Shown here: piece after piece, positions 42,774 to 52,049 of the stretch | Position numbering within the stretch: position 1 is the stretch's first letter | Layout: each line of letters opens with the position of its first letter | Assembly (NCBI GenBank): GCA_963719325.1 | Contig: CAVRBW010000007.1 | Location: forward strand, 18,972-82,971 | Length of the DNA: 64,000 nt | Direction of reading: 5' to 3' | Source of the DNA: DATBLE01 sp963719325 | GTDB lineage: Bacteria > Actinomycetota > Thermoleophilia > Gaiellales > Gaiellaceae | The notes under the pieces: model-generated | Told to the model about the DNA's origin: nothing | The model's input: only the letters and a program-made list of their open reading frames with translations | Database searches by the model: none | Translations under genes and position numbers: made by a program

Positions 42774-42938
42774 ATGGTTGATCGGCAATGCCCGTCGATG
42801 CGGGGATGGCTGAGACCAAGCCGGGGACGCCGCCCGTCCGAGGTCGTATCGGGAATACGGGCGAGGAGGGGCGGCGCCAGCCGGCGCCGTGTCTCGGCCA
42901 CCAGCCGCGCGGCGAGGAATTGCCGATCAACCATCTAG
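42770..42938. repeat. Foldback element with perfect 20-bp ends
   Basis: The stretch begins CTAGATGGTTGATCGGCAAT (42770-42789) and ends with its exact reverse complement (42919-42938). The interior is also imperfectly self-complementary up to the centre CGTATCGGGAATACG near 42844-42858, so a stem of about 80 bp is possible. It fills the gap between thiolase and hbd. The first bases overlap the thiolase stop. No coding sequence is evident. Confidence 0.8.
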
Positions 42939-42943
42939 CCCCG

Positions 42944-43774
42944 ATGTCCTTCGAGCACGTCCTCGTCGTCGGCGCCGGCCAGATGGGCGGCGGGATCGCG
43001 CAGGTCGTCGCCGTATCCGGGCGCCGGGTCTCGTTGCACGACGCCGTTCCCGGCGCGGCCGAGCGCGGGCTCGAGACTATGCGGAGGAGCCTCACGAAGC
43101 TGGCCGAGAAGGGAGGGCCGGATCCCGACGACGTGCTCGGACGCGTGGAGCCCGTCGAGCAGATCGTTCCCGCCGACCTGATGGTCGAGGCGGTCGTCGA
43201 AGACGCCCGCGTGAAGGAGGAGATCTTCCGAGCTGCGGACGCGGTGCTCCCGGCGGAGGCGATCCTCGCCTCGAACACGTCCTCGATCCCGATCGCCTCT
43301 CTCGCCGCCGTCACCGGCCGGCCCGACCGCGTGATCGGCATGCACTTCTTCAACCCGGTGCCGGTGATGTCGCTCGTCGAGGTCGTCCGCGCGCCCTCGA
43401 CCTCGGACGAGACCGCCGCGGCGATCGTCGCCCTGGCCCGGGAGCTGGGGAAGACGCCGGCCGAAGCGAACGACTTCCCCGGTTTCGTCTCGAACCGGAT
43501 CCTGATGCCGTTCGTCAACGAGGCGGTCTGGGCGCTCCACGACGGCGTCGCCGAGGCGGAGGCGATCGACACGATCGCGAAGCTCGGCTTCAACCACCCG
43601 ATCGGCCCGCTCGCCCTCGCCGACCTGATCGGCCTCGACACCTGCGTGGCGATCATGGATGTGCTCCACGAGGGCCTCGGCGACGAGAAGTACGCGCCCT
43701 GCCCGCTCCTCCGCGAGCACGTCGCCGCAGGCCGCCTGGGTCGAAAGACAGGCCGCGGCTTCTTCGAGTATTAG
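42944..43774 (+). CDS. hbd: 3-hydroxybutyryl-CoA dehydrogenase
   Basis: 276 aa. Oxidises (S)-3-hydroxybutyryl-CoA to acetoacetyl-CoA with NAD(P). NAD site VLVVGAGQMGGGIAQVVAVS; catalytic His in MHFFNPVPVMSLVEVV with SNTSSIPI before it; C-terminal domain marks FVSNRILMPFVNEA, FNHPIGPLALADLIGLD and GRKTGRGFFEY. Start ATG 42944; it follows the foldback element. Works with the thiolase upstream and with the hydratase at 51 kb. Confidence 0.95.
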   Translation: MSFEHVLVVGAGQMGGGIAQVVAVSGRRVSLHDAVPGAAERGLETMRRSLTKLAEKGGPDPDDVLGRVEPVEQIVPADLMVEAVVEDARVKEEIFRAADAVLPAEAILASNTSSIPIASLAAVTGRPDRVIGMHFFNPVPVMSLVEVVRAPSTSDETAAAIVALARELGKTPAEANDFPGFVSNRILMPFVNEAVWALHDGVAEAEAIDTIAKLGFNHPIGPLALADLIGLDTCVAIMDVLHEGLGDEKYAPCPLLREHVAAGRLGRKTGRGFFEY

Positions 43775-43784
43775 CCTGAGGGGT

Positions 43785-43913
43785 TCGTCGCCGCGACCGA
43801 CCTGGCGGGCGCGGCTCACAACCGCTTGCGTTGAGGACGTCCGGGGAAGGGGGCCCGCGGGGGAAACCGGCCGTTTCCCCCGCGAGAGCGAGCCGGCGGC
43901 GGAGCCGCCGCGA
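43785..43913 (-). repeat. Dispersed hairpin repeat, copy B (inverted)
   Basis: Reverse complement of a repeat also found at 51124-51258. Core hairpin CGCGGGGGAAAC/GTTTCCCCCGCG (43856-43884), preceded on that strand by GCCGGCTCGCTCTC and followed by GGGCCCCCTTCCCC and, further on, GAGCCGCGCCCGCCAGGTCG. It occupies the spacer between hbd and the acyl-CoA dehydrogenase gene. Confidence 0.75.
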
Positions 43914-43933
43914 GCGTCTAGACTCGGCTCAGA

Positions 43934-45094
<1,161 letters not shown>

Positions 45095-45096
45095 AA

Positions 45097-45666
45097 GTGG
45101 TGAGACGGCGGGACGAGCCGGTCCGGCTGACGCGCATCTACACGCGCACCGGCGACGCAGGCGAGACGAGCCTCGGCGACGGCACGCGCGTGTCGAAGAC
45201 CGACGCTCGGGTGCGTGCGTTCGGCGCCGTCGACGAGCTCAATTCCATCCTCGGCGTCCTGCTTGCCGGCGACCTGGGGGACGTGCTCCGGCGGCCGCTG
45301 GAGCTGATCCAGAACGACCTCTTCGACCTCGGAGCAGACCTCTGCGTCCCCTACGTCACGAATGACGGGAAGCTCCGCATCCAGCAGGAGCAGATCGACG
45401 AGCTCGAGGTGCTCTGCGACCGCTTCAACGAGCAGCTCGCGCCGCTGAAGAGCTTCGTCCTGCCCGGCGGTACCGAACAGGCGGCGACGCTCCACCTCGC
45501 CCGAACGGTGTGCCGGCGCGCCGAGATCGAGGCGCTCTCGGTGTCGGCGGTGAACCCGCTCGCGCCGGCGTACCTCAACCGCCTCTCCGATCTGCTCTTC
45601 ATCCTCGCCCGAACGGCGAACGCAGGTCGGCCGGAGCCGCTCTGGAAGCCTGGCGGCTCGCGCTAA
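45097..45666 (+). CDS. ATP:cob(I)alamin adenosyltransferase, PduO type
   Basis: 189 aa. Adenosylates cob(I)alamin to make coenzyme B12 for the mutase encoded downstream. The ATP site TRTGDAGETSLGDGTRVSK, the DELNS-like segment AVDELNSILG and the C-terminal helix RTVCRRAEIEALSV match PduO. The cob(I)alamin lid Phe corresponds to FVLPGGTEQAA. Two GTG codons (45097 and 45100) could start; both are three to six bases after the previous stop, which implies coupling. The gene is a natural partner of the B12-dependent mutase. Confidence 0.93.
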   Translation: MVRRRDEPVRLTRIYTRTGDAGETSLGDGTRVSKTDARVRAFGAVDELNSILGVLLAGDLGDVLRRPLELIQNDLFDLGADLCVPYVTNDGKLRIQQEQIDELEVLCDRFNEQLAPLKSFVLPGGTEQAATLHLARTVCRRAEIEALSVSAVNPLAPAYLNRLSDLLFILARTANAGRPEPLWKPGGSR

Positions 45667-45671
45667 CGGCA

Positions 45672-46841
45672 ATGAAGGATTCGGCGGGCGCCGAGGCACC
45701 GGGTCGGGGCCAGGTCGGCCTGGCGACGATCGCACGTGAGTGGGGACGGATCGGAGTGGTGGGCTTCGGCGGCCCACCCGTGCACATCGCGTTACTGCGC
45801 GGGCTTTGCGTCGACCGGCGACAGTGGCTCGCTCCGCAGCAGTTCGAGGACGGCATCGCCGCCACGAACCTGCTCCCCGGCCCGGCGTCTACTCAGCTGG
45901 CGATCTACTGCGCGTGGCGCCTGCGTGGTCCCGCCGGCGCCGTGGTCGGCGGGCTCAGCTTCATCCTGCCCGGCCTCGTGCTGATCGTCGGTCTCGCCGC
46001 GCTTTTCCTCGGCTCGCCGCCGCTCTGGGTGAGAGGCGCGGGCGCAGGCGCAGGTGCGGCGGTTGCAGCAGTCGCCGTCCAGGCGGGGATGAGCTTGCTC
46101 GGGCCCGCCTGGCGCCGTCTCGAGCGGGTCGGGAGAGGGCGGTTCGTCGTTTACGCGCTTGTCGGGACCGGGGCGGCGGCGGCTGTGGGATCGTGGCTCG
46201 TCCTCGTCCTGCTCGGGTGCGGAGTCGCCGAGGTGCTGTGGCGGCACGCCTCGGCGCGGGCCTCGGTTCTCGGTGCTCTCAGCCCCGTGGTCGTGGCGGC
46301 GGGGACCGGAAGTCTCGGAACGCTCTGCTGGGTCGCCTTCAAGGTGGGCGCGCTCTCGTACGGGGGCGGATTCGTGATCGTCCCGCTGATGCAGGCCGAC
46401 GCGGTCGACCACTACCACTGGCTGACGAGCGGCCAGTTCTAACGCCTCGCGCTCGGGCAGGTCACCCCCGGGCCGGTCGTCCAAACGATCGCTGTCGTCG
46501 GATATGCGGCTGCGGGCGTCGGGGGCGCCTTCCTGGCGGCGCTCGTCGCGTTCGCACCGTCGTTCTCCTTCGTTCTCCTCGGCGCGGGCCGCTTCGACAG
46601 GCTGCTCGTCAACATCCACGTGCGCTCGTTCCTCGACGGTGCCGGCCCGGCCGCGATCGGCGCGATCGCCGGTTCGGCGATTCCCCTTGCCCTCGCCATC
46701 GACCACGCGTGGCAAGCGGCCGTGCTTGCAGGTGCGGGGGTGTCGCTGCTCGTTCTTCGGCGTGGCGTCGTCCTCACGCTCGTCGCCGCCGGAACGGTCG
46801 GCGCCGTTGCGGCTCTGTTCGGTGCCCCGGCCGGCGGTTAG
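45672..46841 (+). pseudogene. chrA: Chromate transporter ChrA interrupted by an in-frame TAA
   Basis: A CHR-family chromate/sulfate-type transporter. The first CHR half starts at ATG 45672 with IGVVGFGGPPVHIALL, LLPGPASTQLAIY and FKVGALSYGGGFVIVPLM. TAA at 46440-46442 follows SGQF; the same frame then continues RLALGQVTPGPVVQTIAVVG, which belongs to the second half, to a TAG at 46839-46841. The full frame is 389 codons plus stop, the normal ChrA size. Compared with the usual F-L-D-A-x-ALGQ pattern, one residue is also missing at the TAA, so it is either a small deletion or sequence error. The first part alone would be a 256-aa truncated protein. Confidence 0.8.
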
Positions 46842-47003
46842 AGCTCCTAACGCAATGGGCAGTTGTGTCCCCGGACCGCGCTGGGCGGCACGCTGCTTCG
46901 TCCTCAGTCGCGCCCATAGCATCCAGCTATGGGCGCTCCCTGCGTCCTTGCATCGCACTCGCCCATCGCACTCCGGGAACGAATGCCCATTACGTTAGGA
47001 GCT
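46841..47003. repeat. Foldback element with near-perfect 21-bp ends
   Basis: Left end GAGCTCCTAACGCAATGGGCA (46841-46861 in part, read as 14 plus 7 bases) is mirrored at 46983-47003 with one mismatch. A perfect inner palindrome GCGCCCATAG/CTATGGGCGC (46910-46919 and 46927-46936) has the same centre, and the interval between is also partly complementary. The whole 163-bp spacer can fold back on itself. Its left 14 bases recur at 790-803 at the end of the cDPG synthetase gene. Confidence 0.75.
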
Positions 47004-47042
47004 CGTAGGGACGGCCGCCGCCGCGACGGCGAGAATTGCCGC

Positions 47043-48290
47043 GTGGACCCGCTGCCCTCGGAGCCGACCAGACGTTCCCTGCTCGCACCCGGGCTCTTCG
47101 TCGGCGGAGCGGTGATCGTCGCGAACGGGTTGAACGCCGTATTCCAGATCGCGCTTGCCCGCATCCTCGAGCCGTCCGAGTACTCGCTGCTCGTCGCGCT
47201 CGTGGTCGTGACGCTGATCGCCGCGGTGCCGCCGCTCGCATTCCAGGCGGTGGTTGCCCGGGAGGTCGCGGTGGCGCTCGCCGAGAACCGCCGAGCCGAG
47301 GCGGGCGCGTCGATCCGAGACACCGTTCGGGCGCTCCTGCCGTGGGCACTGGCCGCGCTCGTCCTGGGCGGAATCGCCGCCGGCGTGCTGGCGGCCGCCG
47401 GTCGCGGGGACGCCGGGGCCACGCTCGCGACTGCGGCCACGATCAGCGCCGCGCTCGTCATCCCCGCGGTCTGGGGCGGACTTCAGGGTGCGCGGCTCTT
47501 CCTCGTCCTCGGGCTCGCCCATCTCACGTTCGCGGGCACCAGGCTCGGAGCCGGCGTCGGGATCGGCCTCGCGGGCGGCGGCACGGGGGCGGTGATGGGC
47601 GGCGTCGCGGCGGCGACGCTCTTCACGCTCGCGCTCACGCTCGTGCCGTTGCGCGGCTTCTGGCGAGACGCGCTCCGAACCGGGACGCGCCGGCTGGCGA
47701 CCCTCCCGAATGCTGCCGCCGCCACGGGGCTGACGCTGCTCACGGCGCTTGCGAGCGTCGACGTCCTCGTCGCGAACCTCGCGTTCCCGTCCGCGACCGC
47801 CGGGGCCTACGGCGTCGCCTCGGTCGGTGCGCGCGTTCTGCTGCTCGTGCCGATTGGTGTGGTGACCGTCCTCTTCCCGCGCGTCGCCGTCTTGCGCGAC
47901 CGCGGCCGCGAGCGCCGCTATCTGCTCTGGGGGCTCGGCGTCGTCGCCGTCCTCGGCGCCGCCACGACCGCGGTGCTGTGGATCGCCGCCGGGCCGCTGA
48001 TCCGGCATGTCTTCGGCGAGAAGTACGAAGCGGCGGTTCCGTGGCTCGGACCGCTTTCCCTGGCGATGGCGCTCTACGCGCTCGCGACCGTCTACGTCTA
48101 CCACTTCCTCTCGCTCGCGCGGACGCGATTCGCGCTCGTGCTCGTCGGCGTCTTCCTCGCTCAGCTCGTCGCTTTTGCCGCCGTGCACAACCGTCCGGCC
48201 GACCTGATCGGCGTGCAGATCGCGGCGGCTGCGGTGACGCTGGCGGCCGCGGAGGCGTGGCATCTGCTTCGCCACAATGAGGCACAATGA
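47043..48290 (+). CDS. Polysaccharide-type flippase (MOP superfamily)
   Basis: 415 aa with about twelve to fourteen membrane segments. Start region LLAPGLFVGGAVIVANGLNA, then FQIALARILEPSEYSLLVAL, the usual Wzx-like opening (ARxLxPxEYGxL), and AVVAREVAVALAENRR; later LVANLAFPSATAGAYGVASV and IRHVFGEKYEAAVPWL. It likely flips lipid-linked glycans or other lipid precursors across the membrane. GTG 47043 is taken as start because an ATG at 46983 lies inside the foldback element. No glycosyltransferase genes are nearby. Confidence 0.85.
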   Translation: MDPLPSEPTRRSLLAPGLFVGGAVIVANGLNAVFQIALARILEPSEYSLLVALVVVTLIAAVPPLAFQAVVAREVAVALAENRRAEAGASIRDTVRALLPWALAALVLGGIAAGVLAAAGRGDAGATLATAATISAALVIPAVWGGLQGARLFLVLGLAHLTFAGTRLGAGVGIGLAGGGTGAVMGGVAAATLFTLALTLVPLRGFWRDALRTGTRRLATLPNAAAATGLTLLTALASVDVLVANLAFPSATAGAYGVASVGARVLLLVPIGVVTVLFPRVAVLRDRGRERRYLLWGLGVVAVLGAATTAVLWIAAGPLIRHVFGEKYEAAVPWLGPLSLAMALYALATVYVYHFLSLARTRFALVLVGVFLAQLVAFAAVHNRPADLIGVQIAAAAVTLAAAEAWHLLRHNEAQ

Positions 48291-48297
48291 ACTAGCG

Positions 48298-49908
48298 GTG
48301 GCGACCACCGAGGACAAGACCGAGACCGACCTGCGAACGACGATCTCCGGGCTGCCGGTCGAGCCGCTGTACTCGTCGGCGGACGTCGAGATCGACTACG
48401 ACCGCGATCTTGGCCTGCCGGGTGAGTATCCGTTCACGCGCGGGGTGTACCCGTCGATGTACCGCGGACGGCTCTGGACGATGCGGCAGTTCGCCGGCTT
48501 CGGGACGGCCGCGGAGACGAACGCCCGCTTCCGGTACCTGCTCGGCCACGGGCAGACCGGCCTCTCGACCGCCTTCGACATGCCGACGCTGATGGGGTAC
48601 GACTCCGACCACCCGCGCGCGCTGGGCGAAGTGGGCCGGGAGGGAGTGGCAGTCGACTCGCTCGCCGACATGGAGACGCTCTTCGCCGGCATCCCGCTCG
48701 GCGAGGTCTCCACCTCGATGACGATCAATTCTCCGGCGGCGATCCTGCTCGCGTTCTACGTCGGCGTAGGCGACGAGCAAGGCGTGCCCCGCGACCAGCT
48801 GCGCGGGACGGTCCAGACCGACATCCTCAAGGAGTACATCGCGCAGAAGGAGTACATCTTCCCGCCCGAGCCGTCGATGCGGCTCGTGGTCGACATGGTC
48901 GAGTTCTGCGCGCAGGAGTTGCCGCGGATGCACCCGATCTCGATCTCCGGTTACCACATTCGCGAGGCGGGATCGACGGCGGCTCAGGAGCTCGCGTTCA
49001 CGCTGGCCGACGGCTTCGCGTACGTCGACGCGGCGCTCGAGCGCGGGCTCGGCGTCGACGACTTCGCTCCTCGCCTCTCGTTCTTCTTCAACGCGCACAT
49101 CGACTTCTTCGAGGAGATCGCCAAGTACCGGGCGGCGCGGAGGATCTGGGCCCGCGAGCTTCGCGGGCGCTACGGTGCGCAGAACCCGCGCTCCTGGCTG
49201 ATGCGGTTTCACACGCAGACCGCGGGTGTGTCGCTCACCGCCCAGCAGCCGCACGTGAACATCGTCCGCACGGCGATCGAGGCGCTGGCCGCCGTGCTCG
49301 GGGGCACGCAGTCGCTGCACACGAACTCGTACGACGAGGCGCTCGCGCTGCCGACGGAAGACGCCGTGCGCATCGCCCTGCGCACGCAACAGGTGATCGC
49401 GCACGAGTCGGGCGTGACCTCGACGACCGATCCGCTCGGCGGCAGCTGGTACCTCGAGGATCTGACCAACCGCCTCGAAGCCGAGGCGTACGACTACTTC
49501 GCCCGGATCGAGAAGCTCGGCGGGGTGATCGCCGCGATCAAGGACAACTTCTTCCAGCGAGAGATCGCCGAGGCTTCGTTCGGGTTCCAGTCGGAGGTCG
49601 AAGCCGGAAGACGCGTGATCGTCGGTGTCAACCGCTACGCGCTCGAGGACGAGCCTCCGATCGAGCTGCTCCACATCGACCCGGCACTCGAGCGAGAGCA
49701 GGTCGAGCGGCTGCAGGCGGTGCGCGCCGCCCGTGACTCCGCCGCGGCCGAGGCTGCGCTAGCCCGGTTGAAGGAGGATGCCGCAAGGGACGATCTCAAC
49801 CTGATGGAGCCGATCCTCGACGCCGCCAAGGCCTACGTGACGATGGGCGAGATGTGCGACGCCCTACGCGACGTCTGGGGAGTCTGGCGCGAGACGCCGG
49901 TCTTTTGA
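48298..49908 (+). CDS. icmA: B12-dependent acyl-CoA mutase large subunit, isobutyryl-CoA mutase type
   Basis: 536 aa catalytic TIM-barrel subunit that interconverts branched and linear acyl-CoA by radical rearrangement with coenzyme B12. Family marks: YPFTRGVYPSMYRGRLWTM, AFDMPTLMGYDSDHPRALGE, VSTSMTINSPAAILLAFYV, LKEYIAQKEYIFPPEPSMRL and HTNSYDEALALPTEDA. In methylmalonyl-CoA mutase the pocket has Tyr89 and Arg207; here the equivalent positions are Phe65 (RQFAGF) and Gln183 (IAQKEY), also 118 apart, which is the Phe/Gln pair of isobutyryl-CoA mutase. The B12 domain is a separate gene at 50.7 kb, again as in Icm. Start GTG 48298, nine bases after CACAAT; ATG 48277 is an alternative. Confidence 0.85.
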   Translation: MATTEDKTETDLRTTISGLPVEPLYSSADVEIDYDRDLGLPGEYPFTRGVYPSMYRGRLWTMRQFAGFGTAAETNARFRYLLGHGQTGLSTAFDMPTLMGYDSDHPRALGEVGREGVAVDSLADMETLFAGIPLGEVSTSMTINSPAAILLAFYVGVGDEQGVPRDQLRGTVQTDILKEYIAQKEYIFPPEPSMRLVVDMVEFCAQELPRMHPISISGYHIREAGSTAAQELAFTLADGFAYVDAALERGLGVDDFAPRLSFFFNAHIDFFEEIAKYRAARRIWARELRGRYGAQNPRSWLMRFHTQTAGVSLTAQQPHVNIVRTAIEALAAVLGGTQSLHTNSYDEALALPTEDAVRIALRTQQVIAHESGVTSTTDPLGGSWYLEDLTNRLEAEAYDYFARIEKLGGVIAAIKDNFFQREIAEASFGFQSEVEAGRRVIVGVNRYALEDEPPIELLHIDPALEREQVERLQAVRAARDSAAAEAALARLKEDAARDDLNLMEPILDAAKAYVTMGEMCDALRDVWGVWRETPVF

Positions 49909-49910
49909 GC

Positions 49911-49936
49911 GTGGGGGAACCACAGGGTTCCCCCAC
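49911..49936. repeat. Hairpin repeat, copy D, between convergent genes
   Basis: GTGGGGGAACC (49911-49921) and GGTTCCCCCAC (49926-49936) with loop ACAG: the same hairpin core as at 51.1 and 53.0 kb, followed by GGCCCG. It lies two bases after the icmA stop and before the convergent MBL gene's stop, so it may act as a two-way terminator. Confidence 0.75.
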
Positions 49937-49945
49937 GGCCCGAAG

Positions 49946-50668
49946 CTAGACCTCCAACTCGAGCCCGTCGTGGGCGAGCTCGATGCCCGCCGGCGTCGCG
50001 AGCTCGTCGGGACGGTGCGTCAGGAGGAGCCGCTTCGCCCCGGATTTGCGGAAGGCCGTGACCGCCTCGTCGGCGGACAGGTGGCCGCGCGGCTCGCCAT
50101 CGAGATCACCGCGCTCGAGCGTGGCCTCACAGAGGAAGACGTCGGCACCCCGCGCGAGCTCCACGAGACGGTCGCTCGGCCCCGCGTCGCCGGAGTACGC
50201 CAGGGTGCGGTTGCGGTTGCTGACGCGGAGTCCGTACGTCTCGAGCCCGTAGTGGGGGAGTCGGAGGGGAGTCACGCTCAGCCCTCCCGCCTCGAACACG
50301 TCGCCGTCTCGATACTCCTGCAGGTTGAACGTCTTCTCGAACATGTCGGGAAAGCCGAGCCGGCTGCCAAGGCTCGCGAGATGGTCGCGTCCGCCGGGGA
50401 GCACCCACAACTCGGGGCGTGGTGCTTCGTGCCCGAGTCCGTACATCACCCCCCACACCCAGGGCACGAGGTCGCCCCAGTGATCGAGGTGAAAGTGCGT
50501 GATGACGATGGCATCGATTCGAGGCCAGCCTTCGCGGTCGCGGAGGCGCGGCAGGATCCCCGGGCCGCAATCGAGCAGAACGCGCCCCGGCCCTTCGACG
50601 AGGTAGCCGGAGTGAGCCCCGCCCGGGTTCGGCCACGCCGGCGAGCAGCCGACGACGGTGAGCTTCAC
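49946..50668 (-). CDS. MBL-fold metallohydrolase
   Basis: 240 aa metallo-beta-lactamase fold protein. Metal motif HFHLDHWGDL (HxHxDH), further ligands in TLRLPHYGLE-type and AYSGDAGPSDRLVELA, and a final His in LLLTHRPDE. GGAHSGYLVEGPGRVLLDCG is typical of the RNase Z/arylsulfatase-like group within the fold. It could be a cyclic-nucleotide phosphodiesterase, RNase Z-like or thioester hydrolase. GTG 50668 start; it is divergent from icmB with a 52-bp spacer. It separates the two mutase genes and reads against both. Confidence 0.85.
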   Translation of the reverse strand: MKLTVVGCSPAWPNPGGAHSGYLVEGPGRVLLDCGPGILPRLRDREGWPRIDAIVITHFHLDHWGDLVPWVWGVMYGLGHEAPRPELWVLPGGRDHLASLGSRLGFPDMFEKTFNLQEYRDGDVFEAGGLSVTPLRLPHYGLETYGLRVSNRNRTLAYSGDAGPSDRLVELARGADVFLCEATLERGDLDGEPRGHLSADEAVTAFRKSGAKRLLLTHRPDELATPAGIELAHDGLELEV

Positions 50669-50720
50669 GGGCCGCCCTGTGCGGAAGACGGGGAAGTCAT
50701 CGCCGTATACTGCCGCCCGG

Positions 50721-51116
50721 ATGGCGCACAGGATCCGAGTGGTGATCGCCAAGCCCGGACTGGACGGCCACGACCGCGGTGCGAAGATCATCGCCCGAGC
50801 CCTGCGCGACGCGGGCATGGAGGTGATCTACACCGGGCTGCACCAGACGCCGGAGCAGATCGTCGAGACCGCGATCCAGGAGGACGCGGACGCCGTCGGG
50901 ATCTCGATCCTCTCCGGTGCTCACATGACGCTCGTTCCCCGGATCCTCGACGGCTTACGCGAGAACGGCGCCGACGACGTGCTCGTCGTCGTCGGGGGAA
51001 CGATCCCGAGCGTGGACGCCGACGAGCTGAAGCAGCGCGGCGTGGCCGCCGTCTTCACCCCCGGCGCTCCGACGAGCGAGATCGTCGACTTCCTGCGCGC
51101 CAAGGTGCCGGCATAG
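50721..51116 (+). CDS. icmB: Acyl-CoA mutase small, B12-binding subunit
   Basis: 131 aa cobalamin-binding Rossmann-like domain. IRVVIAKPGLDGHDRGAKII holds the DxHxxG motif whose His is the lower axial cobalt ligand; SILSGAHMTLVPRIL and VVVGGTIPSVDADELKQRG supply the SxL and GG segments around the dimethylbenzimidazole tail. It forms the heteromeric holoenzyme with the 536-aa subunit at 48.3 kb. ATG 50721 lies nine bases after TATACT without a Shine-Dalgarno. Separate small subunits of about 130-136 aa are the rule for isobutyryl-CoA mutase. Confidence 0.92.
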   Translation: MAHRIRVVIAKPGLDGHDRGAKIIARALRDAGMEVIYTGLHQTPEQIVETAIQEDADAVGISILSGAHMTLVPRILDGLRENGADDVLVVVGGTIPSVDADELKQRGVAAVFTPGAPTSEIVDFLRAKVPA

Positions 51117-51123
51117 TCTTCGC

Positions 51124-51258
51124 TCGCCTCCGGCTCGCTCTCATGGGGGGAACGGCCGGTTCCCCCCATGGGCCCCCTCCCCAACACCGCTCGCACCTCA
51201 GCAGCCGCCGTGTGCCGCGCCCGCCATGTCGGTCGCGGCGACGGGCTTCCGTCGCGGC
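51124..51258 (+). repeat. Dispersed hairpin repeat, copy A
   Basis: TCGCCTCCGGCTCGCTCTC leads to the hairpin CATGGGGGGAAC/GTTCCCCCCATG (51142-51153 and 51159-51170), then GGGCCCCCTCCCC, and GTGTGCCGCGCCCGCCATG followed by TCGGTCGCGGCGACG. The same series occurs inverted at 43785-43913. It fills the spacer between icmB and the enoyl-CoA hydratase gene. Confidence 0.78.
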
Positions 51259-51272
51259 GTTGAGGTTGTTCG

Positions 51273-52049
51273 ATGAGCGTTGACCTCGGCCGGCGCGACG
51301 GTGGGGTCGTCGTGGTCACGATCGACCGGCAGGAGGCGCTGAACGCCCTGAACGGCGAGACGCTGTCGGAGCTTCGCGATCGGCTCCGCGAGCTCGCCAC
51401 GGACACCGAGGCGCGCGTCGTCGTCCTGACCGGCGCCGGCGATCGCGCCTTCGCCGCCGGCGCGGACATCAAGGAGATGACGGACATGACGGTGCTCGAG
51501 GCCCACGGCTGGGGCACGCTCGGGCACGAGTGCGCCCGGCTGCTCGAGTCGATGCCGAAGCCGACGCTCGCCGCTGTCAACGGCTTCGCGCTGGGCGGCG
51601 GGTGCGAGCTCGCGCTCGGTTGCGACATCCGGTACGCGTCCGAGCGGGCGAAGTTCGGCCAACCGGAGATCAATCTCGCGATCATTCCCGGCTGGGGCGG
51701 AACGCAGCGGCTCGCGCGTGCGGTCGGCGCGGCGTCGGCAAAGGAGCTGATCCTGACCGGGCGCACGATCGACGCCGAGGAGGCGCTGCGGATCGGCCTC
51801 GTCAGCGCCGTCTATCCCGCAGAGGAGCTGCTCGACCGCGTGCTCGAAACGGCGACCTCGCTGGCGGCCAAGAGCCCGCTTGCGCTCTCGGCCGCGAAAG
51901 ACGCGACGAACCGGGGCCTTCAGGGAGACCTCGGCGCGGGGCTCTCCTACGAGGCGATCCTCTTCGCGGCGCTCTTCGCAAGCGAGGACCAGAAGGAAGG
52001 CATGCGCGCGTTCACCGAGAAGCGCGACCCGCGGTTCAAGGGCCGTTAG
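51273..52049 (+). CDS. Enoyl-CoA hydratase (crotonase family)
   Basis: 258 aa. Hydrates crotonyl-CoA to 3-hydroxybutyryl-CoA. Oxyanion-hole and catalytic segments: FAAGADIKEM, AAVNGFALGGGCELALGCDI (first Glu) and FGQPEINLAIIPGWGGTQRL (second Glu), both catalytic glutamates of true hydratases present. C-terminal LSAAKDATNRGL and GMRAFTEKRDPRFKG are standard. ATG 51273 follows a short TTGTTCG and no clear Shine-Dalgarno. Convergent with the M23 peptidase gene, stop codons overlapping by four bases. Confidence 0.93.
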   Translation: MSVDLGRRDGGVVVVTIDRQEALNALNGETLSELRDRLRELATDTEARVVVLTGAGDRAFAAGADIKEMTDMTVLEAHGWGTLGHECARLLESMPKPTLAAVNGFALGGGCELALGCDIRYASERAKFGQPEINLAIIPGWGGTQRLARAVGAASAKELILTGRTIDAEEALRIGLVSAVYPAEELLDRVLETATSLAAKSPLALSAAKDATNRGLQGDLGAGLSYEAILFAALFASEDQKEGMRAFTEKRDPRFKGR

